12,780 bases of DNA from CAYLMG01 sp964568365 (GCA_964568365.1 CAZMQF010000071.1:1-12780); one strand, 5' to 3'. Shown: positions 1-8,076, numbered from the stretch's first letter. Notes: generated by a model not told the origin, from the sequence alone. Made by a program: numbers and translations.

Positions 1-1
1 C

Positions 2-997
2 GAAGAGTATGTCGGTGTAATTTGGGCGGTAATTTGCGCTATCGCAATGTTCTGTATATTGGTTCTTTTCGGTGAGATACTTCCCAAGTCATTTGCATAT
101 TCCAATTCGAAAGCCATAAGTATCAGCGCTGCGGCACCCGCATATATTACCCTGAAGATACTTTTACCCATTATCTCGGCCTTCAAATTTGTATTCGTAG
201 AGCCTGCACTTCGGCTGCTTCTCGGCCCGGTTCAAAAACCGAAGGCAATCACGGCAGACGAGTTCCGCTCTCTTATAGAACAAATCAAAAAAAGAGGTTT
301 GATTACAGCCGACCAGAACAAACTGATAAACGAAATCATAGAGCTTGCCTCGTTAAAAGTTCGCGACTGTCTCAATCCGAGAGTAGATATGATTGTCGGT
401 AAGGTTACGGATTCGGCGCAGCAGCTTCAGCGGATAATGCATGAGCACAATCTTACAAAAATTCCCGTCTATGCCAGAAAGATTGATAACATTGTGGGAG
501 AGATTCACCTTCGCAAGCTGCTGCTTGAAAGTGACAAGACCGTCGACAAACTTGTTCAGCCGGTCCATTTCGTCCCCGAGCAGAAAACTATAGAGTCCCT
601 GCTCGAGTTTTTCCGAAAGACCCATACCGACACAGCAATTGTCGTTGATGAATACGGTGGAATCGCAGGCAACATCTGCCTCGAGGACATAGCTGAGGAG
701 CTGCTTGGCCCAATGGAAATCACCGAACACACCGAGCCCATCAAAAAAACAGGCCCCTTTGAATACCGTCTTTCGGGCAGCCTGCCGATCCACGACTGGG
801 CCGATGCTTTCGATATCGAGCTTGAAGAAACTCGTATTTCAACAATAGCCGGCCTTGTTACCGCCCTTCTGGGAAAAATCCCGGAACAAGGCGACTATAT
901 ATACCTTGGCAATTTAAAATTTACGATTGAACAAATGCAAAAACACAGAATCAAAACAGTAATCCTTACGCTTGAGCCGATACAAAATGATAATTAA
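2..997 (+). CDS. CNNM / CBS-pair / CorC_HlyC membrane protein (5' partial)
   Basis: This is the C-terminal 331 residues of a CNNM (DUF21) family protein, a family linked to magnesium or other divalent cation efflux (CorC/HlyC, CNNM, TlyC relatives). The frame is open to the window edge, so the ATG at 47 is internal; the family usually runs to about 420-450 residues, so roughly 100 N-terminal residues are missing. Visible parts are the end of the CNNM membrane domain, with the hallmark 'GEILPKS', then a linker, a CBS pair, and the CorC_HlyC domain. The second CBS carries 'VDEYGG' and the signature 'LEDIAEELLG', and the C-terminal domain contains 'ISTIAGLV'. The CBS pair normally binds adenine nucleotide and gates transport. 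The gene overlaps the next one by 11 bp. Family assignment is firm; the transported ion is inferred only. Confidence 0.9.
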   Translation, partial: EEYVGVIWAVICAIAMFCILVLFGEILPKSFAYSNSKAISISAAAPAYITLKILLPIISAFKFVFVEPALRLLLGPVQKPKAITADEFRSLIEQIKKRGLITADQNKLINEIIELASLKVRDCLNPRVDMIVGKVTDSAQQLQRIMHEHNLTKIPVYARKIDNIVGEIHLRKLLLESDKTVDKLVQPVHFVPEQKTIESLLEFFRKTHTDTAIVVDEYGGIAGNICLEDIAEELLGPMEITEHTEPIKKTGPFEYRLSGSLPIHDWADAFDIELEETRISTIAGLVTALLGKIPEQGDYIYLGNLKFTIEQMQKHRIKTVILTLEPIQNDN

Positions 998-1997
998 CCT
1001 GTTCTTAATTTTTGTAATTATCTTATCCGTGTTTTTTGCCGGCCTTTTCGCCGGTGCCGAAACCGGTATGTATCAAATGAACCTGCTGCGGCTTCGGCTG
1101 GGTGTGGGGAAGAAGAAATTTTCATTCATTATACTCGGCAAAATTATGCAGGACGGTCCCGCCCTTCTTATCACGACACTGCTGGGCACTAATCTTTCAC
1201 ATTATATTGCGACAAGCATCATAACCTATCTTCTGCTAAGCAGCGTCCGCACTGCGCATACAGCCGAACTTTTTGCCACGGTCGTCGCCGCCCCGATATT
1301 GTTTGTTTTCTCGGAGCTGATTCCAAAAAATCTTTTCTTTTACAGGGCCGATTCTCTGATGCCCTATACTTCTTTCATTTTATATTTATTCAAAAAAGTT
1401 TTCACTGTTCTCGGGATAGTCCCTGCCCTGAAATTCATCTCGCGCTTTATTAGAAGTTTTGGCGGTGCCGCCGAACCTGCCCGAAGCAATATAAGCGCTG
1501 TCCGTTCACCATATATAACAGCAATCATCCGGGACACAAAAAGAGAGGGCTTCTTAAGCCCCGTTCAAACTGGAATTATAAATCGAATGGCTCATATTGG
1601 TCATCTAACCATCAATTCAGTAATGACTGCTCTTAACCGCGTTGAGGCCGTCGATGTTAACTCTGATAAGTCCTTTCTATTAAAGAAGTTAAGAAATTAC
1701 CAGTTTACCCGCCTGCTCGTTTACAGCCGGACAAGAGAAAACATCATCGGCTATATAAATATCTACGAAAGCCTGCTTTCAGAACAGAGCTTTTCCGATT
1801 TAAATGCCTTTGTCAGACCAATTGACACCCTTTCCGCAGATACTATAGTGACAGATGCAATAAATATTATGAGAAATAAAAATCAGAAGATTGTCCTCGT
1901 AACAAAACAAAAAATCGCAAAAACTGCAAGGCCGCTCGGTATAGTGACAATGAAGGACCTTGCAGAAGAAATATTAGGTGAGCTGACTGAATGGTAA
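987..1997 (+). CDS. Second CNNM/CBS membrane protein lacking the CorC_HlyC domain
   Basis: A 336-residue paralogue of the preceding gene. The N-terminal CNNM domain shows 'AGAETGMYQMN' and 'SELIPKNLF', both typical of DUF21, with several hydrophobic segments in roughly residues 1-150. A CBS pair follows, ending in 'GIVTMKDLAEEILGEL'. The protein stops two residues later, so the CorC_HlyC domain found in its neighbour is absent. I chose the ATG at 987 over the TTG at 972: it puts the hydrophobic segment directly after the start and gives an 11-bp overlap with the upstream stop, though no strong Shine-Dalgarno is visible. The next gene starts inside its stop region (7-bp overlap), so the three genes look translationally coupled. 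It may pair with the full-length paralogue, as tandem CNNM genes often occur together; that is inference. Confidence 0.88.
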   Translation: MIINLFLIFVIILSVFFAGLFAGAETGMYQMNLLRLRLGVGKKKFSFIILGKIMQDGPALLITTLLGTNLSHYIATSIITYLLLSSVRTAHTAELFATVVAAPILFVFSELIPKNLFFYRADSLMPYTSFILYLFKKVFTVLGIVPALKFISRFIRSFGGAAEPARSNISAVRSPYITAIIRDTKREGFLSPVQTGIINRMAHIGHLTINSVMTALNRVEAVDVNSDKSFLLKKLRNYQFTRLLVYSRTRENIIGYINIYESLLSEQSFSDLNAFVRPIDTLSADTIVTDAINIMRNKNQKIVLVTKQKIAKTARPLGIVTMKDLAEEILGELTEW

Positions 1998-3556
1998 CAA
2001 AACAAATTTCGCCTAAAATAACATACATCATCATACTATTAGCCCTGCTGTTTTTCCTGCTGTGCGTTTTTTCCAATAGTATGTTAAAGCCTCTTTCTCG
2101 CGATGAGCATATGTATTGCACCGCCGCGGTTCTAATCTCGCAGGGCAAAACGATTTATAAAGACTTCTCCTACATCGCTCAACTGCCCTATCATCCGCTG
2201 CTTTTGGCCGCTGTATATAAAATAACAAACACCTCGCATTTTCTGCTCACCGCCAGAGTGGTTTCAGTTATATGTGATTTTCTGATAGTCTTTTTTTTAA
2301 TTGCCATATATCGTCGAATCTTCTGTATCCGGCACTTCGCAGCATCTCTGCTCGGCCTCGCAGGAGCAGTTTTGTACATCTTCAATTATTGTGTAGATTA
2401 TGCTATCGGCTTTGCCTGGAACCATGATGCAGTAACACTGGCTGTCGTAATATCTTTCTGGTTGTTTGTCACAGACGACCTCAACAGCAAAGCTTACTCC
2501 TGGCGGCTCTTTTTTATCGGCGCCGTTTTGACGCTTGCAGCCTTTATGCGGATAACAACCGCTCTAATCTGGCTCTTCTTTTTTATTTTCATACTGGCGA
2601 AATGCCCTGGTACCTTAAAACAAAGATTTCGAATCGCCCTGCCCTATGTATCTGCAACTGTAATTGTTCTCATCTGGCCGGCCTGGATAATAGCGCAATC
2701 GCCGAAGGCCTTTTTTATAAACATTTATCGAATACCGTCTCTCAACAGCAAATTGCTTCACGGGGCAGGGGTGACCTTCGATAAATTCGCTCTTACAATC
2801 GATTCCATTGCAAGGCCTGAATACCTTTTGCTGATTATAATCGCCGTCTATTTATATTGTACCTGCCTGTATTACGGGAAAAAAATCTTAAACTATGGCA
2901 TAACTAATTTAGCTTTCGCCGGATTGCTTGCGATTCTATTCTTTCTCATTGCCTATATCCCCCCAACTATCTGGGTGCAGTATTTTGCCGTGCCGGTTCC
3001 ATTTCTAATATTATCACTTGCCTTTCCATTAAGATACCTGTGGCAGTCAGCCAGAATCCATTTCAAGCTCGCCTGTATGTTAATAATTGTTTGTGCGTTG
3101 ACAGGTGTCATCGAAAATCCTTTTATCTTCACAAGAATACCAAAACTTTTCAAAACCGATAACTGGACTGCCCTTCGGGTTCATAAAACCTCAGAACAGA
3201 TAGCGCAAAAAATCGACAAGTCAAAACCCGTTCTAACTCTTGCCCCCCTTTACGCCCTTGAAGGCGGATGCAAAATTTATCCGCAGCTTTCCGCCGGCCC
3301 TTTCGTCTACCGGGTCGCCGACCTTATGAGTGACGGCGAATTGAAAGCTACCAATACCGTCGGCCCGAAGACACTAAAAAAGCTGATTGAAAAGTTACCT
3401 CCGTCAGCAATCCTGACAGGAACAGAATCCGAATATTTTAAATGGCTGGAACAGTCTCTCGAAAAAGCCTCAGGTCCCGGCTGGAATAAACAATACTTTG
3501 ATAACGGCCTGACGCTTTTCTATAAACAGGCGATTCTCGATATTGGTCTGATTTAA
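1991..3556 (+). CDS. GT39/ArnT-like polytopic membrane glycosyltransferase
   Basis: A 521-residue integral membrane protein that looks like a family 39 (PMT/ArnT-like, GT-C fold) glycosyltransferase. These use polyprenyl-phosphate sugars outside the cytoplasmic membrane. After a first membrane helix (about residues 10-28), the first loop has the acidic 'RDE' at residues 37-39, at the usual place for the catalytic Asp of GT-C enzymes. It is followed by 'GKTIYKDF' and 'QLPY', a pattern common in ArnT-like proteins. Many further hydrophobic helices follow, and residues from about 395 form a soluble C-terminal domain. The ATG at 1991 overlaps the upstream stop by 7 bp, and an AGGTGAG Shine-Dalgarno lies at 1976-1982, which supports this start. 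The sugar and acceptor cannot be told from the sequence. Its stop codon interlocks with that of the convergent dacB gene. Confidence 0.8.
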   Translation: MVTKQISPKITYIIILLALLFFLLCVFSNSMLKPLSRDEHMYCTAAVLISQGKTIYKDFSYIAQLPYHPLLLAAVYKITNTSHFLLTARVVSVICDFLIVFFLIAIYRRIFCIRHFAASLLGLAGAVLYIFNYCVDYAIGFAWNHDAVTLAVVISFWLFVTDDLNSKAYSWRLFFIGAVLTLAAFMRITTALIWLFFFIFILAKCPGTLKQRFRIALPYVSATVIVLIWPAWIIAQSPKAFFINIYRIPSLNSKLLHGAGVTFDKFALTIDSIARPEYLLLIIIAVYLYCTCLYYGKKILNYGITNLAFAGLLAILFFLIAYIPPTIWVQYFAVPVPFLILSLAFPLRYLWQSARIHFKLACMLIIVCALTGVIENPFIFTRIPKLFKTDNWTALRVHKTSEQIAQKIDKSKPVLTLAPLYALEGGCKIYPQLSAGPFVYRVADLMSDGELKATNTVGPKTLKKLIEKLPPSAILTGTESEYFKWLEQSLEKASGPGWNKQYFDNGLTLFYKQAILDIGLI

Positions 3557-4950
3557 TCGAAGATTGTCTTTACAATATCATTTATTGCATCACGCGTTTT
3601 ACTATTGCCGTTTTCTGTGAGGATTGAGAAGATAAAAGCACTCTCATAGGTAAAGCAGTAACCGGAAAATGAGCGTATTCCAGATACGTATCCGGTCTTG
3701 CCGATAATTCTGCCTCTGTATTTGTCCTCTTTGAAATATTTGCCGATTGTGCCGTCCACCCCCCCTGCCGCAAGTGATTGCTGAAATATTTCGCTTGTTT
3801 CGCTTTTATACGTATCTTGTAAAACCTTTGTTATGACGTTCGGGCTTAATTTGTTTTCCCTGCTCAGACCACTCGCATCATCTATATTAAATTCCTCCTG
3901 GTTTATATCGAGTGACAAAAGGTATTCTGAAATAATTCTTTGACCAGCCGGCCAGTTTCCGTTTTTACCGCCCTGCTCTGCAGCAGCTATAGTCTTCAAA
4001 AGAGCTTCTGCTGCGAGTCCGAGGCTGTCCTTATTGCATCGTGCAAGACAATCCGCCAGGCTCGTCTTGTACTCGGCAATTTTTTTGAACCTGCAATCCG
4101 GGTCGATTGCCTTCTCTATCAATTTTCCTTTTGTAGTCACACCTGCTGCCAGCAGCCTTTCAGCCAGCAATTGTCCGAAAAAACCCGCAGGTCTTTCAAT
4201 AGCCACATCGAAAGGCCCCTGCTTCTTTCGGCACTTACCTTTTACTATCAGGCTGTTTTCTTTGCCGAGCTGTCGGTAAGCACCAACAACTCCAGAGCCT
4301 TTACTTATAGTTTTTACCTGATTAATAACTTTAACATAACTTGTTTTAGGCTCGATACTTACAACCGCCCTGCCCTTATTATTTTCGACGGTCATCGCTA
4401 TGCAGTTGTCGTTATAATTCAATCCGCAGACTTCAGAAGCCCACCATTTATTCAAATCCTTCGCAGGCCAGCTCGGATGAACTCTTCTGTCGTCAAAAAC
4501 TGTTGTGTCGACAATGATATCGTTAATTTCTTTTATGCCGGATTGTTGTATCTTTTCTGTGACGTCATCGAGTACCCACCCGATTTTTTTACCCTTTTTG
4601 GTATCGGCCTTTCTGTCACCAAATAAAGGGTCGCCGCTTCCGATTATTACAAGAGTGTTATCGCACAGGCCGACCTGAGTCTTATACTCAAAGTCAGAGC
4701 CTAAAAATTTCAACGCCGCCGCAGTCGTTATGACTTTCATATTTGAAGCTGGCGTCAAAGGCTTGTCTGCATTTAAGCTATAGACAGTTTCGCCGCTGTC
4801 GGCATTTATGATATTAATTGCGAATTGCGTTTTCCTTTGCCCCGGCCGTTTGATTATGGACTCTACGCAACTCTTCAAATCGGCCTGAGCAATCCCTGCC
4901 AGCCACAGTATCAATACCAGAATAAATAATTTTTTAATTTTACGCTTCAT
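3553..4950 (-). CDS. dacB: D-alanyl-D-alanine carboxypeptidase/endopeptidase, PBP4 (DacB/S13) family
   Basis: A low-molecular-weight class C penicillin-binding protein (peptidase S13) that trims D-Ala or cuts cross-links in peptidoglycan in the periplasm. From the ATG at 4950 it is 465 residues. A signal peptide is clear (MKRKIKK followed by a hydrophobic core and 'AQA'). Motifs are SNMK (catalytic Ser and Lys, residues 69-72) and KTG (418-420). At the SxN position it reads S-L-G (309-311) within 'CNKDSLGLAAEALLK', so the usual Asn is Gly. The family insertion between SxxK and SxN is present. An in-frame ATG at 4971 would add seven residues; neither start has a good Shine-Dalgarno, and I prefer 4950 because it gives a textbook signal peptide. 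No promoter or terminator is evident. The gene converges on the glycosyltransferase with a 4-bp overlap. Confidence 0.88.
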   Translation of the reverse strand: MKRKIKKLFILVLILWLAGIAQADLKSCVESIIKRPGQRKTQFAINIINADSGETVYSLNADKPLTPASNMKVITTAAALKFLGSDFEYKTQVGLCDNTLVIIGSGDPLFGDRKADTKKGKKIGWVLDDVTEKIQQSGIKEINDIIVDTTVFDDRRVHPSWPAKDLNKWWASEVCGLNYNDNCIAMTVENNKGRAVVSIEPKTSYVKVINQVKTISKGSGVVGAYRQLGKENSLIVKGKCRKKQGPFDVAIERPAGFFGQLLAERLLAAGVTTKGKLIEKAIDPDCRFKKIAEYKTSLADCLARCNKDSLGLAAEALLKTIAAAEQGGKNGNWPAGQRIISEYLLSLDINQEEFNIDDASGLSRENKLSPNVITKVLQDTYKSETSEIFQQSLAAGGVDGTIGKYFKEDKYRGRIIGKTGYVSGIRSFSGYCFTYESAFIFSILTENGNSKTRDAINDIVKTIFD

Positions 4951-5039
4951 ACTGGAAAGGTGTATTACCATAAAAACAAAAAAAATTCAAGGTGAACTTT
5001 TAAGGAAGGCAGAACATTTGTATCGATAGTTATCGTTAG

Positions 5040-5073
5040 AAAAAATCTTTTCTTCTGCGAAGCTCGGCGAAGA
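5040..5073 (-). terminator. Weak candidate terminator after the pseudopilin gene
   Basis: Downstream of the pseudopilin stop, the - strand can form an imperfect hairpin from TCTTC and GAAGA arms (5051-5073) with internal mismatches. A run of six T on that strand follows after a five-base gap (5045-5040). The stem is weak and the T-run is displaced, so this is only a possible end for the sigma/pseudopilin transcript. Confidence 0.25.
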
Positions 5074-5104
5074 CTTCATAGCTCTGGGCATGTCAAGATT
5101 AGTC

Positions 5105-5971
5105 TCATTTCAAGTCGAACATCGAGTTATCCATCGGCTCGAACCAGCCCAGCCCGATATCCGACGGTCTTGTCCCGTCATTATTCACACCGTCGTATCT
5201 GCCCATTTTTTCAGAGCTTGTATGACCATCGGCCCATCCGACATTGGCACGTTCGGCGTGTCTGAAGTGTATAGAAGGTTCCGGGTCCCAGGTGGTGGTT
5301 ATCTGGCCTCTTGTTACAAAATATCTCGGCTCGGCGAACGAGTACTCCACCAGGCGTTCCTCCCGTGACATCGCGGTATCTGCGAACATCAGCGTCTGGG
5401 CAGGATGCATAACTTCCACATTTCCGGCTGCCGCCTTACAGCTGAGAGCCTCGTATCCGCTGAGCCAGATTTTCGAGCCTATATACAGCAGGTTATATCC
5501 ATACCCGCCGCTGCCCGCTTCATAATCAGGCTCTATCGGGTCGAGCTCCATATAGTCAACTCCGACGGGACACTTCAGGTCGCTAAGATTTATATATTCC
5601 GCCAGCGGCCCGCTTCGCACATCGAAGGCCTTGCTGATATTTTCGCGAACCCCAAACCATCTGTTCAGGTTATCAGTGAAAATATCCGACGAGCCCGGGA
5701 CATAGCTGCCGTCGTTCTCGTGTGCATAGCCGTCATTCGCAAGAACAAGCTGACGCAGATTATTTCTGCAGTAAAGCTGTCGGCCTTTAACCCTCAACAG
5801 GCCCAAAGCCGGAACCGTTATACTGATAAGAAGAGAAATAATTGACATCACCACGAGCAGCTCAATCAGGTTAAAAGCTCTGCACACTGAAAATTGCAGA
5901 TTGTTCTCTATAAAACTCCCTCTGCCGAACTTGAATTTATTAGACTCTCTTTCCCTTTTCGAGCTGCCCAT
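5105..5971 (-). CDS. Type II secretion-style pseudopilin with H-X9-DG C-terminal motif
   Basis: A 288-residue prepilin-type protein. After a long basic leader (residues 1-32) comes the class III signal 'AFNLIELLVVMSIISLL'. Cleavage is expected between A32 and F33, and E37 is the conserved Glu5 of the mature form. Asn replaces the more common Thr at mature position 2. A GspG/PulG-like body follows, and the C-terminal part has H238-X9-D248-G249 within 'HAERANVGWADGH', the motif abundant in planctomycete and Lentisphaera pseudopilins. Such proteins are processed by prepilin peptidase and sit in or near the inner membrane; their exact roles are mostly unknown. The start is well supported: GAGGGGA at 5982-5988 acts as Shine-Dalgarno, and the ATG shares a base with the stop of the sigma-factor gene (TAATG), so translation is probably coupled. 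No other pilus or secretion genes are in the window. Confidence 0.88.
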   Translation of the reverse strand: MGSSKRERESNKFKFGRGSFIENNLQFSVCRAFNLIELLVVMSIISLLISITVPALGLLRVKGRQLYCRNNLRQLVLANDGYAHENDGSYVPGSSDIFTDNLNRWFGVRENISKAFDVRSGPLAEYINLSDLKCPVGVDYMELDPIEPDYEAGSGGYGYNLLYIGSKIWLSGYEALSCKAAAGNVEVMHPAQTLMFADTAMSREERLVEYSFAEPRYFVTRGQITTTWDPEPSIHFRHAERANVGWADGHTSSEKMGRYDGVNNDGTRPSDIGLGWFEPMDNSMFDLK

Positions 5972-7962
5972 TATTCAATTGTCCCCTCAGACAACCGTAT
6001 CAGCCATTCTATTCCCACTGCCCTGCTCTTTTTCTGTTTCGGCAGCTTGAGCTTTTCAGGCTCTGCAAACTCATCTTCAATCTGCTCAATATCCTGATAA
6101 TATGTAAAATTCAGTCTGCCTTTCAGCTCGCCATTGTCACTGAGAAACTCTATCCTTTCCACGACATCCGTGGTGACGTCGATAAAATATCTCATTATAG
6201 GCCTGCTTTTCGCTGTGTCGGAGAACAGGATAATCACCGTTTGCTCATACTGAGATTCGTTTGGATTGTAATCGTACTTTTCCAAACTGAAGCTGATTCT
6301 TCTCTTGACAGAATCTCTCCTGATAAGGTCGGCTGTGTGCATACCCATCCAGGGCCGTGACAAACCCTTGAAAAAACTGCCTGCCGGATACACTGTCATA
6401 ACCAAACCGTTGTCCGCGACCGTATATGCGCCCCGGGGACAATCGACAATCCTGATTCTGCCCCCTATATCCAGCTCCAGCCAGGGCTTATACTCATCAA
6501 GTGCATCGTAAACAAACGGTATCCTGCCCTTTCCGTCAATCACCATATTACCAACTCTTCCGCTGACACTAAAGTAAGTCCAGCCCCTTTTGTGCATCGC
6601 ATCACGTCCATCCACTACCGCCGCATCTTCCGGCCAGGGGTACCTGAACGAATCGAAAGTAGTTTTCTCAAGCGTGTTATATACAATATTATACTCGTAA
6701 TCATCAACGTTATAGAAACGATTATCCAGAACTCCGGTCAAAAGCCCTGTCTTCGGGTCCCTGTAATAATTGACACCGGGAATTTTGCCTTCGACGCTGT
6801 CAAGAAATTCTGTAAACTGCTGCGTATCGGTCGGAAGGCGTCTTGTCTGCAGTCCCAGAAGAGGTAAATTATAGTTATTAATATAAATGGTTTTGCTTCC
6901 GGCATCATAATAAAAGTTGCCTTTGCTGTTTTGCAGCCAGCCGCATAATCTGCCCTTACGTTGCGGGTCCCACCGCTGCATCATCATAAACATAGGCCCG
7001 CCGACGCCTTCAGGGAAATAAAACCATTGTTCATAGGCTCCCCTGCTCAGGCTTCGTCCACGGCTGAGATTGCGATTGAACCGGCCGGTCGCCCCCCAGT
7101 TCTGCTCCATATAATAAAAGCTTCTTACATCAGACCTTCGCAGAGTCGCTCTGCCGGCTCCAAATAAAGATAAAACATCGTCAATATTCCCTGTCGTACT
7201 CAGAGTCACCAGACTGAGAACTAATGCTGCCACACTTGCTGCCACGCTTATCCCCAGCTTCGTAAAGATACTGCCGACAACTGACGCAGAAATACCTACC
7301 TCGATGGCCGGCGCAGAAACACTTATGATTTCCGCCTCACTGCGACTTGTAATCTTTCCGAATAAGACCAGAGCTGTCAGTAACATCCCTCTGTGCAGCC
7401 CCCTACGCATTAACTTCTTTTTGAGCGCGTTCTTGGCTCGAAAAAATAACACACGTGCGTTAAATTGGCTGCAGCCCATCTCTTCTGCAATTTGAGAATA
7501 CTCCATACTCTCGTAGCAGCGAAGCACCAGAACCTGTCTTTGACGGGGCTTTAATAAACGCATCGAATCGAGAATAATTTGTTTCCACTCCTTCGACTCT
7601 AAAACTGACATGTTATCTTCTCCTTCATAATCGCCGGCGATTTGAATATATTCATTTTCGTCCGCAGACAGACTAATGGCTTTATGTCGTTTTTCTTTCT
7701 TTAACCTGCTGTACATTTTATTCACTGCCATCACACGCAGCCAGGAGAAGAAACTGCCCGCCTTTTTAAGCTTGCCTATGGATTGTACCAGCTCCAGCAG
7801 GCTGTCCTGGACGATATCCTCTGTCAGGTTCTCCTCCAGTGTAAGCCGGTAAATATATGTGCGTAAATAATTTACACTCAGCTCGGAAAGCCGGCTTAGA
7901 CTATCCTTATCGCCCTGCTGGGCCTTCTTAACCAGTTCAATATAGTCTTTGCCATTAGCCAT
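5971..7962 (-). CDS. ECF-type sigma factor fused to a membrane anchor and large C-terminal domain
   Basis: A 663-residue fusion. Residues about 5-95 match sigma-70 region 2, with 'DIVQDSLLELVQSI' and 'FFSWLRVMAVNKM'. Residues 137-185 match region 4, with 'LKPRQRQVLVLRCYESMEYSQIAEEMG', a typical ECF helix-turn-helix shown here only in its segments. A basic stretch (KKKLMRR) then leads to hydrophobic segments at about 192-202 and 223-256, the second long enough to cross the membrane. By the positive-inside rule this puts the sigma part in the cytoplasm and about 400 C-terminal residues outside. That part is rich in aromatic residues and beta-type sequence. Its end (residues about 590-640, 'RYFIDVTTDVVERIEF' and following) recalls LolA/RseB-like folds, but I cannot confirm this. 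Typical ECF factors have about 180-200 residues. The start has no clear Shine-Dalgarno. No anti-sigma gene lies nearby; the next gene is the overlapping pseudopilin. Confidence 0.87.
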   Translation of the reverse strand: MANGKDYIELVKKAQQGDKDSLSRLSELSVNYLRTYIYRLTLEENLTEDIVQDSLLELVQSIGKLKKAGSFFSWLRVMAVNKMYSRLKKEKRHKAISLSADENEYIQIAGDYEGEDNMSVLESKEWKQIILDSMRLLKPRQRQVLVLRCYESMEYSQIAEEMGCSQFNARVLFFRAKNALKKKLMRRGLHRGMLLTALVLFGKITSRSEAEIISVSAPAIEVGISASVVGSIFTKLGISVAASVAALVLSLVTLSTTGNIDDVLSLFGAGRATLRRSDVRSFYYMEQNWGATGRFNRNLSRGRSLSRGAYEQWFYFPEGVGGPMFMMMQRWDPQRKGRLCGWLQNSKGNFYYDAGSKTIYINNYNLPLLGLQTRRLPTDTQQFTEFLDSVEGKIPGVNYYRDPKTGLLTGVLDNRFYNVDDYEYNIVYNTLEKTTFDSFRYPWPEDAAVVDGRDAMHKRGWTYFSVSGRVGNMVIDGKGRIPFVYDALDEYKPWLELDIGGRIRIVDCPRGAYTVADNGLVMTVYPAGSFFKGLSRPWMGMHTADLIRRDSVKRRISFSLEKYDYNPNESQYEQTVIILFSDTAKSRPIMRYFIDVTTDVVERIEFLSDNGELKGRLNFTYYQDIEQIEDEFAEPEKLKLPKQKKSRAVGIEWLIRLSEGTIE

Positions 7963-8006
7963 ATCTGTGTCGTATTACCAATATTTAAGATGAGCCTGCC
8001 TGCTTG

Positions 8007-8015
8007 AATATAACA
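8007..8015 (-). promoter_or_regulatory. Candidate extended -10 promoter for the sigma-factor gene
   Basis: The - strand reads TGTTATATT here, an extended -10 (TG-N-TATATT) about 45 bases upstream of the ATG at 7962. The -35 region is only an AT-rich tract (TTAATT-like). It is a match by eye, and an ECF-type promoter could equally be used. Confidence 0.35.
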
Positions 8016-8062
8016 GTTTTTTACAAAAAAATTAAAAATTTTTGATACCTTTCGCATTAGCG

Positions 8063-8076
8063 GGATTTAAAAATCC
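8063..8076. repeat. Inverted repeat GGATTT-AA-AAATCC between divergent genes
   Basis: A perfect dyad with 6-bp arms and a 2-bp centre in the middle of the divergent intergenic region. It lies beside another palindrome, AAAAATTTTT at 8034-8043. Position between two divergent candidate promoters suggests an operator or a bent-DNA element. A hairpin role is less likely because the arms are AT-rich and no gene on the + strand ends here. Confidence 0.4.

Noticed and set aside
353..793. 146-codon open frame on the - strand opposite the first CNNM gene
   Set aside because: It overlaps the conserved CBS-pair coding sequence on the other strand and resembles no known protein.
972..986. TTG at 972 as the start of the second CNNM gene
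   Set aside because: The ATG at 987 places the hydrophobic segment right at the N-terminus and gives a shorter overlap with the upstream gene.
3940..4626. Long open frame (228 codons) on the + strand inside dacB
   Set aside because: It is antisense to a gene with a signal peptide and clear S13 motifs, and its translation has no family-like pattern.
5405..5845. 146-codon open frame on the + strand opposite the pseudopilin gene
   Set aside because: It is antisense to a well supported gene with a Shine-Dalgarno and conserved pilin motifs.
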